This document shows positions 28,417 through 36,437 of a stretch of DNA of 39,709 nucleotides, piece after piece. The translations under genes were made by a program, and so were the position numbers. Within the stretch, counting starts at the first letter, position 1, and every line of letters starts with the position of its first letter. Under the pieces are notes generated by a model that saw only the letters and a program-made list of their open reading frames with translations, was not told the origin of the DNA and did no database searches. This stretch comes from Trichomonas tenax. Taxonomy: Eukaryota; Parabasalia; Trichomonadida; Trichomonadidae. The stretch is from positions 1-39,709 of the forward strand of contig JALKBU010000445.1 of the NCBI GenBank assembly GCA_023091735.1, written 5' to 3'.

Positions 28417-29094
28417 ATGTCTTTCATCATTCAAGCCTGGCTTTTCTTAAATATCGCAGTATTCGTGTCAGCGGTACTTTGCCTCGTTACTTTCATCAAG
28501 AATCCTTATTTCATCTTGATTAATTATATCTCGATAATTTTATTATACGCATTATGCGCTTATTTGGCAGGAAGATACGTTAAAGACTTACAGCAGTTCA
28601 AAACTTTCCTATGGAAGAACGATTCTATTCACGTTTTATTAATGACTCTTGGTTTTCTTTTAGCTCAGGTCGTTCCTGTCACATGGATCATTGCTTATGG
28701 ATTTTCTGCGTTCTACCAATTAATCAATCACATTATTTCTCGTTATCCTGATGATCCAAATAATAAACCAGTTCAATTCCTCAGAAAGATTCACGCTAAG
28801 TTAACAAATCCACCAATAGCACGCGCATTACTTGTTAATTTCGAAGTTATGACTGTTATCTTTATTCGACACCCTAATGCTATCTTAAACTCTGTTCTTC
28901 GCATTGTTTATGTTGTATTCATGCTTCTCTTCAGATATGCAACTGATGATTTCCACAGACAATTCTATGCTCAATTAAAGAGACAAATAATGCAATATGT
29001 ACCGCGTTTACCAGCTTTCCTCGCCAACATTGTTTACAGCATCACTGGATTCTTCGATAGAATGGGTGATACAGCTTTCAAATTATATCAATAA
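28417..29094 (+). CDS. Multi-pass ER/nuclear-membrane protein, TMEM33/Pom33-like
   Basis: A 225-residue membrane protein. Hydrophobic segments lie at about 5-24, 29-52 and 70-100 (with a Pro-bearing QVVPVTWIIAYGF); a further one at about 139-165 lies after a hydrophilic loop (SRYPDDPNNKPVQF). The C-terminal third has an amphipathic pattern: RYATDDFHRQFYAQLKRQIM, then PRLPAFLANIVYSITGFF. This layout, and the 'l.lrY.sr.np..r..f.elr' then 'P..vr..vy' pattern, resembles TMEM33/Pom33/Tts1 proteins, which shape ER tubules and help place nuclear pores. That is recognition by pattern and is not secure; another small reticulon-like ER protein is the main alternative. An initiator-bearing motif sits just before the start. 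Confidence 0.6.
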   Translation: MSFIIQAWLFLNIAVFVSAVLCLVTFIKNPYFILINYISIILLYALCAYLAGRYVKDLQQFKTFLWKNDSIHVLLMTLGFLLAQVVPVTWIIAYGFSAFYQLINHIISRYPDDPNNKPVQFLRKIHAKLTNPPIARALLVNFEVMTVIFIRHPNAILNSVLRIVYVVFMLLFRYATDDFHRQFYAQLKRQIMQYVPRLPAFLANIVYSITGFFDRMGDTAFKLYQ

Positions 29095-29360
29095 TTTTAT
29101 AACATTCTTCATATTGAGTTTGTAACATCCTTATTTATATCCAGTACTTCGCTAAATAGATTTTATTATATTTCGAATAAATATTCTAAAATAATCTCAT
29201 ATATATTTATATTTTTTATCAAATTAACAAAATAAGCAAAAATTTGATATACATTCTTTAGATGTTTATATTGTTATCTAAAAATTGAGTTATTGTTGAT
29301 GATTTTATAAATTTGAATTTCAATATTGACTTTTTGTGAAAAATTTGTGAAGTTGAAATT

Positions 29361-30590
29361 TTAGTTGGATGGTCTGTGCCAAAGGAAGTGGCATGTGAGG
29401 ATGAACGCACCAATCATGATGGAGATGCAGGAAGCAGCATATGGTCTTCCAGCGAGTGTGAAGTGCTCCTTCTCTCTGATTGAGAGTGGGCGGACAGCGA
29501 TGGCCATTTCCTCACGAGCGTTGAAGAATCCGAACTTGTCTGTGAAGACCTTGATCCAGTAGTTGCCGTACTTGTCTGGGATCTCCATTGTGACTTCGAA
29601 CTTGCCTGGAGCTGTCATCTTCATGTGGCGGCGGACAAATGTGCCGAGCATGAAGATCTCAGCCTGGAGCTCTTCTGTGTATGGAACGAACTCGCCCTGC
29701 TTGGCTGTGGCAACTTCAGCAACAACTGTGATGTTTTCGCGGTATGTGTACTGAACTGGAGCCTCATGTGTCAATGGGTCGAAGTGCGTGGCGCTGACGA
29801 TCTTGTTGTAAGACTTGTAGTGGATAACCCACTCGTAGATCTGGTTCATGAGTTCTCTGTTGCCGTTCTCCTCTGGCTGGCACTCAGAAAGGTCTTCAGC
29901 GACTGTGACCTTGGTTTGGTATGTGTTATCCTGGACGAAAGAGTCGGAGCAGATGAAAGCGATACGACCACCATTACGGCCCTGGAAAACGGAGATTGGG
30001 ACGATCTGGTTAGCAAAAAGCTTCTTAGCGGAGCGGAGTGTTGGAATGCCGACGTGCTGGAGGCCACCAATCATGATTGGCATCTGGAAATCGTTTGGAC
30101 GTGGAATCTGAAGGAATCCGCCAGAATAAACGATTGGTTTGACTGGACCAGAGACAACAGCAGCTGGAGCAACATTCTTACGGAAAACAACGTTTGTGTT
30201 GCCATAAAGATCCTGAACTGGCTTCTTTTCGTAGCTAACGCCGAGATGATGTGCGATAAAGTCCTGAACTGTGAGGCCGGACTGTTTGTTACCGAAAACG
30301 ATGGCATTGCCTCCATTATCGAGGAAATGTGTGAGAATCTCTGTTTCCTTGCCGAAAGCCTCCTTCTTGTGGCCTAAAACAATGATTGTGTCGTAAACGC
30401 AGGATCCGAAGCGCTCCAAAATGATCCTAGAGTTCTTATCATCTGTTAAAACTTTTTGATCGAAGACATCAGAGTACTTTCTGACGTCGTCGAAGAAAGT
30501 CCTGTACTGGAGGTCGTCTGTATCTTCACCAAGAAGAACAAGAGTCTTCTGCTTGGCCGAGAAAGCGGCAGCGAAAAGCAATGAAAACAT
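29361..30590 (-). CDS. Oligosaccharyltransferase 48-kDa subunit (OST48/WBP1)
   Basis: A 409-residue type I membrane protein. Residues 1-12 are a short signal peptide (MFSLLFAAAFSA), directly followed by KTLVLLGEDTDDLQYRTFF, matching the family start 'tLVLld....tHS.Ff..L'. The region YDTIIVLGHKKEAFG and DFIAHHLGVSYEKKPVQDLY also fit, as does the C-terminal membrane helix (about 381-403) with a short cytosolic tail RPSN. OST48 is a non-catalytic core subunit of the complex that transfers glycans to Asn in the ER. It is slightly short against yeast WBP1 (430) and human DDOST (about 456). Codons are visibly richer in G and C at third positions than in neighbours, typical of strong expression, and this creates long antisense frames. 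The leader is TTTTCAAAATAAAATG, and the stop overlaps TAAA. Confidence 0.9.
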   Translation of the reverse strand: MFSLLFAAAFSAKQKTLVLLGEDTDDLQYRTFFDDVRKYSDVFDQKVLTDDKNSRIILERFGSCVYDTIIVLGHKKEAFGKETEILTHFLDNGGNAIVFGNKQSGLTVQDFIAHHLGVSYEKKPVQDLYGNTNVVFRKNVAPAAVVSGPVKPIVYSGGFLQIPRPNDFQMPIMIGGLQHVGIPTLRSAKKLFANQIVPISVFQGRNGGRIAFICSDSFVQDNTYQTKVTVAEDLSECQPEENGNRELMNQIYEWVIHYKSYNKIVSATHFDPLTHEAPVQYTYRENITVVAEVATAKQGEFVPYTEELQAEIFMLGTFVRRHMKMTAPGKFEVTMEIPDKYGNYWIKVFTDKFGFFNAREEMAIAVRPLSIREKEHFTLAGRPYAASCISIMIGAFILTCHFLWHRPSN

Positions 30591-31228
30591 TTTATTTTGA
30601 AAAGCTCTGTTCGGAAGTTATATCTGACCAAAAACATTAAATTATAATTCTATATACAATATATCGCAATATAATCGCTTTATTTTCGTTTTTATTGATA
30701 TATTTCAGTTAATATTCATTTCTCAAACCTTGTGACTTTGTGAATATTCATAACTTTTTAATTTCTCCAAAATCCCATCAGGAAATGGTCTATTTCAGTT
30801 TAATATATATATTCCAAATAACTCAAAATATGATAAATACTTTAGTTAACAAAACTCTATTCACAAAAGTTTATAAATAAAATAATTCCAAAAGGGTTTT
30901 GGGTCATTTTAATACTTTTATAATATGAATCAAAATAAACATATATCTTTCGAATAGAACCATTATATATCATCGCAAAGTTATGGGTAGTTTAGTTATT
31001 GAATAGTATGTGCTTTCTGATTAAATATTGAAATTTGTTATAATAAATTCATTATTTTGCCTTTGTCTTTTGGATTTTAATACATATTCAGAATTTCTAA
31101 TAATGTTGTTATGGTATTCAAATAAAGATAGATATTCAATGTTGATTGAAGAAAGCTCTTCCTGCCATGAACATGGCGACAGGGATGAGGATAAGCAAGA
31201 CTGCGTAACCCATTGCAAGTGTTTGAGA
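30591..31228. other. Intergenic with an out-of-frame membrane segment at its left end
   Basis: About 31228-31140 encodes, on the minus strand, a short hydrophobic segment, described separately. The rest, to 30591, is AT-rich with no gene, motif cluster or repeat that I recognise. Confidence 0.4.
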
Positions 31229-31231
31229 CAT
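31140..31231 (-). CDS. 31-residue single-membrane-segment ORF or displaced C-terminus
   Basis: The frame from the ATG at about 31231 reads MSQTLAMGYAVLLILIPVAM, then FMAGRAFFNQH and a TGA. It is one clean transmembrane helix with a small polar tail. It lies just 13-15 bases after the stop of the S1/P1-like gene, in a different frame, too close for a trichomonad promoter. Two readings fit: the C-terminal membrane anchor of that gene, thrown out of frame by a small indel, or a separate micro-protein. Spacing favours the first. Confidence 0.45.
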
Positions 31232-31244
31232 TGGCTGGTTGTAT

Positions 31245-32063
31245 TTAATTAATTGGTTGAAAGCTTGGAAGAGCCATTGATTTTAACTTCTTAGCAAGAG
31301 AGTAGCTGCCACTAGCAAGAATCTTTGGTGCAACAGCACGACACTTGCTAACGTATTCATCAGATAATTCTTCACCGTATTGAACATTTTCGTAAACCGA
31401 CCTAACTGCAGTGTCAAGGGATTGATTCAAAGCATCCTGGAATGTGTTCAAACGTGGTGCATTTCCATGTGCCTTGGAAATCTCGTAAGTAAATTCATCA
31501 ATTTCTTTCCATGCAGCATCATTGAACGGAAAGTGTTTGTTCAGTTGTCCACACAATGAGCCCCAGAAATCGTGGAGATTTGTTGTCTCACCTTTATATT
31601 TAACAATAAAGTCCTTACCGTTGTTATCGCTATTGCCAAACTTAGAAGAAAAGAAGTTGGCGACATTTGTAGGGTCGAATGATTCTAAGAATAATCCAAA
31701 GTATATTTTGTAAGCTGTAACTGTAGTCCATGCGCCGGTGATGGTCTGTGGGAAGAGTCCTTTCTCCATTGCAGTCATTGTTACCTGTAAATCTTCAGTT
31801 GTATAGTTAGATGTGTTTTCTCCGATACCAATTTTTGTAGTTCTCCAGTGATTGAAGCATTTAGTGTTGTACGGCGCACGCTCTACAAAGTCAATCCATG
31901 ATCCAAATAATGAATTTCGATCAAATTTTTCATTACTAATTGCAAGAATCTTGCTAATCAAGTTTTTACCGTCATCTCCGGTGCCCTTGAAGAACACTTC
32001 CATTGCTACAGTCAGTGCTTCGTCATTCCACGAGAGGGATGTCGCAAATAAGAGAGAGAGCAT
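31245..32063 (-). CDS. S1/P1-nuclease-like secreted protein lacking zinc ligands
   Basis: A 272-residue protein with a signal peptide (MLSLLFATSLS) ending at Trp12, the residue that becomes the zinc-binding N-terminus in S1/P1 nucleases. Family landmarks can be followed: SWIDFVE with Asp58 (the 'WAD' Asp), NHW with His72, an 'AWTTVTAYKIYFGLFLESFDP' region where the enzyme has HxxxDxxxPLH, and NGKDFIVKYKG...TNLHDFWGSLC for 'GGN.f.v.....NLHxxWD'. Of the usual ligands, His6 is Leu17, the whole central HxxxD...H set is absent, and the last Asp is Gly168; Trp12, Asp58, His72 and His164 remain. Nuclease activity is unlikely. Normal members cut single-stranded nucleic acid in lysosome-like or secreted settings. 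A membrane segment lies just after the stop in another frame. Confidence 0.72.
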   Translation of the reverse strand: MLSLLFATSLSWNDEALTVAMEVFFKGTGDDGKNLISKILAISNEKFDRNSLFGSWIDFVERAPYNTKCFNHWRTTKIGIGENTSNYTTEDLQVTMTAMEKGLFPQTITGAWTTVTAYKIYFGLFLESFDPTNVANFFSSKFGNSDNNGKDFIVKYKGETTNLHDFWGSLCGQLNKHFPFNDAAWKEIDEFTYEISKAHGNAPRLNTFQDALNQSLDTAVRSVYENVQYGEELSDEYVSKCRAVAPKILASGSYSLAKKLKSMALPSFQPIN

Positions 32064-33338
32064 AATTTTATTTGGCTATTGAGGGGTTGACACCATCTCA
32101 AACTCAAAAAAATAACAAAATTTGATCTTGAATCGGCGCTCTCAATATTTTCTATGACCACTTTGAAATACATGTCACCTTTTATTGCATCAATTATTTT
32201 TTCTTTTTATTTCATTATAGAAAGCAGTCCATACATTCTAATATATTTTATATTATTAAAGCATAGGTGTAATACATAAGTATATGATTAAAATTGTTAT
32301 ATCTCATTTCTTTAAAAAGGTGAAGAATAATTTGCGAAACATTCAATTGATGTATTTAGTCATTGGTTGGCTATGCGATAGCAGTTACTTTGGAATTGGT
32401 TTGGAATGGTGATATGTCATTTTGGTACATCCTAACTGAGACAAATTCGAAGATGAATAATAGACTGAGTTTTGAAAGACAACAAAGCCACAACTTTATA
32501 ACTCTATTGAATGTAATAATATTCATGAAATGTATGAATCCAATCTTTCAAATTCAAATCATGAATTGCAAGAATTGAATAATTAGATTTACAAGTTAGA
32601 AATATAAAAGGCAGTACTAAGGTTAGTTTAATGGTTGAAGATAAGACTTTGCTATGCTAATTAATTGTGAAATATTCAATATTAATTTCAAATTCCTTCC
32701 AGGCTTAGCAGATGTAGTCTCTGTGTAGACTGTATTTCACCAAATGAGTTTGAAAGGTATCAACAAAGAGTGTCAAGAATTCAAAAACATTTTACTGTAA
32801 AAAATGAAGGATGGGTGTGTGATTAATGCGCGAATCATTCACAATGGGGACAATCAGCTATGATACTCAACAATGAGACGTAGTTGTAGAATTTCCGAAA
32901 AAATTGACCAACTTTGCCCATTTTTGGTATTTCGCTATCTGACGAAGAATCTAATTCATATTTTCGCTTTGGTGGTTTTATTTGACTTTTTGGAAAATCT
33001 CAGTCACTTTTCAGAGTTTTTTGAAACATTGTTGTCACTTTTTGAGCATTTCAAACTTTCGACATTATGACTTTCTAGATATAACAAACATATGTGAAAT
33101 AAAGTTCAAAATTCCTTACACAGCGATATTTTTGATATAATTACTTCCGAAACAATGCAATAGACATTTTAATCTTTTGAGAGTTGCATCAAAATTGAAT
33201 GACTGACAGAACCGCGATTTTCTGTTATTTTTCTTTCTCTCCTTCTTGTTATCTTTCGTGGTGTTAATTTTTTTTGAAAAGGTGACATTTATTTTTTTCA
33301 AATAATGTTTTCAACATCTCCAGCACTACTCCAAACTG
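32064..33338. other. Intergenic with scattered GTCACTTTT words, no gene seen
   Basis: CAGTCACTTTTC (33001-33012) and TTGTCACTTTTTG (33031-33043) lie 300 bp before the broken phosphatase gene, and AAAAGGTGACATTT at 33279 is a variant. A 65-codon frame at 32873-33070 is Phe/Leu-rich and unconvincing. No RNA or repeat was recognised. Confidence 0.45.
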
Positions 33339-34547
33339 ATGTCGATAGAGATGAACGACATCGAAACTGGCCGCGTTAACTTAGTTCTTCCGATTATTCC
33401 TGAACCTGTTATCGCAACTCTTTGCAGGAATGCTTCGTACTACTTCTAGCGCGAACCAGTTTTGATGCATTTGAACATGGATATAGTCATAGTGGGTGAC
33501 TTACATGGCCATTTGCTTGATTTGTTGAGAATTATCAAAAAATTCGGGCATCCTTCATCTACAAATTATTTATTCCTTGGCGATATCATTGACCGCGGTG
33601 AGTTTTCTGTCGAGACTATATCGCTAATCCTCGTTATGAAAGTTTTGTGGCCTCAACACGTTTATACATCAGAGGAAATCACGAGTTCAAGGAAATATGC
33701 ACAGAAAGAGGTTTTCTTACAGAAATACAATCGATTTACGGCAATGTGAACGTCGCAAAACACTTCTTTGCGGCTTTCGAAATGATACCGCTTGGAGCTT
33801 TGATTTACAACAAAATTCTTTGTCTTCACGGAGGAATCGGTCCAAATGTTGAATCACTATCGAATATAGAAACTATTCAAAGACCTCTCAATGGTTTTAA
33901 TGAAGAAATTTCTTGCTCGATTTTATGGTCTGATCCTTCAGAGAACATACAGTTCTACAGTCCGTCTGCCAGATGTTCGGGTTATTACTTCGGTCAGAAG
34001 GCTTTCATGAAATTTTTGCAACAAAATAATCTCGATTTTAGTTGTTCGCGGTCATGAATGTGTTGAAGCGGGAATAACGATGCATTTCGCAAAAAGATTG
34101 CTCACCGTTTTCTCAGCTTCTCATTATTGCGGTATTACTCCGAACAAAGCAGCAGTTTTATCGATTTTAGGCGGTGGATTGAGAAAAGAAGCTACAGTTT
34201 TCCTTCCACTGCGTTTCATTAAGCGTTCGCAGGCGATTTTCATTAAAAGCCATTTCGAAAACACATTTAAATTAGCTCCAGAAGTGATTGAAGAGAAATT
34301 AATGAAAATCAGTCTTCCAACACTTTTAAACTCGAGAATAGAGTCGAGGATTGGAACGATGCCATTGCCGCACAAGTCAAAGAAGGAGAAACAAATTATG
34401 CAAGATATTAAACCAGAAAGACACATTCTTAAGGGGAGATCTTCAGAATCCATCGTTCTGGATAAAAGATCTACATCAAATGTCTTCTCGTTGGCAACAA
34501 AGTTCTTCTATATTGGCTCGCTGCAAATTCAAAGGCGCGTTTCTTAA
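33339..34547 (+). pseudogene. Broken PPP-family Ser/Thr phosphatase
   Basis: The metal-site motifs of PPP phosphatases (PP1/PP2A/calcineurin) are all present but spread over two frames and past a stop. The N-terminal part from 33339 has LPIIPEPVIATLCRNASYYF, then an in-frame TAG at 33447-33449, then REPVL. GDLHG and GDIIDRG follow in the same frame. Near 33655 a shift is needed: LWPQ leads into RLYIRGNHEF. That frame has LCLHGGIG. Near 34045, in a TTTT run, a second shift restores VVRGHECVEAG, followed by LTVFSASHYCG. The tail to 34547 is Lys-rich and not conserved. The order and spacing match trichomonad PPP enzymes of about 400 residues. All catalytic residues look preserved, so decay is recent or the breaks are sequencing errors. 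Its 3' end overlaps the next gene's. Confidence 0.87.
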
Positions 34548-36283
34548 TGTTATCATCAATGAAGCCAATGTGCTGAGTAATGAGATATGTGACATTCGAT
34601 ATTGCATCTTCTATCTCAGGATTTTTGATGTTCAAAGCTTGAGATATTTCAATGAGAGTTACTACACGTGAAAACAGACCTCCGACGAGTTTGTTGAACC
34701 ATCTTCTATCTGTTTCAACAAGTTTGGATTTGTCGCTGATGCGGAATTTGGCTATTTTCGAAGCAGCTGCAACAGCCAATGTTGAAGAGAACAAATCAAT
34801 AACTGATGCCAAATATTCTGGTGATTCATCCCCTAAAACAGTGTCAACTGCCTGAGCATATAAACTCAATGCTTCATCGTTTCCGTGGCTGTGAAACAGC
34901 ACGAGGACATTCAGTAACACAACCAATAAATGTTATATTCCTGTTCGTGTCATTTATTTCGTTCAATAAATTGATTGATCTCGATTGAAGAAAATTGTTT
35001 GCATTTTCATGTCAATAGTCTGGATTTGTCGTCATCATCATTGCAGCCCCAACATGAACATAGTGATATTCATCGGCATTTAATAGCATCAGAGTTAAAT
35101 TTTCGTCAAATTCAAAATTCGAGCCTTGTTCTTTGATGAATTTCTCGAATAATCCAAGGAATTTGATTTTGCATGATCTGTCGATAGTTTCATCATAGAC
35201 AATATATATGAAGTTATTGAGTGCGAAAAGAGAATACATTGATGGGAAACAACTCAAATGACACTTATTATCGAAACAAAGACGGCAAAATTCGTAATAG
35301 CAAACAATCATAATTTCGGTGAAGGGAATACTGATGTTCTCGAAAACATTGATAACTCGTGGCATCAATGTATCATTCAATAGAACCTCAACGTTTGTGC
35401 ACCTTGTGTTTAAAAGATGGCGAACGAGATGACATTCAGCTGCATAGTTTGATAAACTGCCTTCTGCATTCTTGATAAGTTCATCAACAGTTGATGCCGC
35501 TGACTCTAGATTCAACTTCCAACAAATTGTGATGATGTGGGATACATACGAAGGCTTATTTTCTATTTCTTCAATGTCCTTAAATGAAATTTCACTAAAG
35601 AATTTCACGAGAGATAACAAATTTGGACAATTTCTTTTGTGTCAAATGTTTCTTTTTGTTGACTAATGTATGAACATATGAACGGAGCAACTTCTATCGT
35701 TGCAGTACGTGATTTTTGGATAAGATGAACTGCGAATTGGAAAATCTTTTCATCATTACTTAATGATCCAAACGTGTAAATGATGCGACCAACAGATTTA
35801 TGCATTTCGAGAAGATCTTAAAAGAAAGTTATTAACGATTTCTTCATTGAAATTAAACAAATCTTGCCAGAAATCCGGCAGATTCGTAGGGTAGTTATAT
35901 ATAATGAATGTAGACTGTAATTTAGATATCTCTGTCTTAATTTGTTTGTTATATTGCGAATATTTTTGATTTAAAAAATCGAAAGCGAATTGTTGCACTA
36001 AAGTGTTGATTTCTAACGATAATAGCTTCTGCTTTTCACGATACCAATACAAAATATTGGTTAAAACGAATATTTTTGCTTCCTTTGTTTTTAATTTTTC
36101 GAAACTCTCTATTTCTGTGCGAATAACATCAGGGTAAAGAAAGAAATCCTTCAAACCTTCCAAAGAACCAGTTTGGAGACTTATAATGACATACGATTCT
36201 TTCTCTAATAAATTCAAAACAAATTCTGACTTCTGCCAAGTAAACACACTTTGACACGTAAACAATGAATAACGAACTTTCAT
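34471..36283 (-). pseudogene. Broken HEAT-repeat gene, karyopherin (exportin)-like
   Basis: Four minus-strand frames read as one helical-repeat protein. The first (36283-35798) ends SSRNA and continues in another frame at LLEMHKSVGRIIYTF (about 35815). That ends near 35605 and continues at LLSLVKFFSEI (35620). The third runs to an in-frame TGA at 35012, is open beyond it (HENANNFLQSRSINLLNE), and shifts near 34905 into LVLFHSHGNDEALSLYAQAV, ending at 34471. The early stretch with 'ISKLQSTFIIYNYPTNLPDFWQDLF' resembles the Exportin-1-like domain, where 'K.A......yP..WP.F..dL' is usual; exportin-T is my best guess. There is no proper N-terminus: the first 15 codons overlap two promoter-like motifs. 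The C-terminus stops within the phosphatase pseudogene's end, so a truncating rearrangement is likely. Confidence 0.7.
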
Positions 36284-36377
36284 TTATTAAATTATGCCAA
36301 GTAAATTTATATTATGTCATGTAATTTTGAATTTTGATTTGTAAATTTCTGATATTTAGCAAATTTTGACATGTAAA
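36236..36377. promoter_or_regulatory. TTTACATGTCA-type motif cluster
   Basis: On the plus strand: TGCCAAGTAAACA (36236-36248), TTTGACACGTAAAC (36250-36263), TGCCAAGTAAA (36294-36304), TATGTCATGTAAT (36313-36325) and TTTGACATGTAAAG (36364-36377). All are forms of one word in the same orientation, spaced 14-50 bases, upstream of the karyopherin-like gene. The first two lie inside its apparent first codons, which argues that those codons are promoter, not protein. Confidence 0.5.
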
Positions 36378-36437
36378 GTATCATTTGTGACAATTTAAAA
36401 AATGATGATTTTTGGAAAATACAAACAATATTTTTAT

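Noticed and set aside
28155..28430. 91-codon minus-strand frame
   Set aside because: It crosses the promoter dyad and the start of the TMEM33-like gene and has no protein signature.
29625..30377. 250-codon plus-strand frame
   Set aside because: It lies fully inside OST48 on the other strand, has no recognisable domain, and is explained by the GC-rich codons of OST48.
32873..33070. 65-codon Phe/Leu-rich frame
   Set aside because: It overlaps GTCACTTTT motifs and looks like chance translation of T-rich sequence.
33647..34057. Separate small phosphatase gene
   Set aside because: The frame begins mid-domain at a GTG and continues the GNHE and HGG part of the broken PPP gene.
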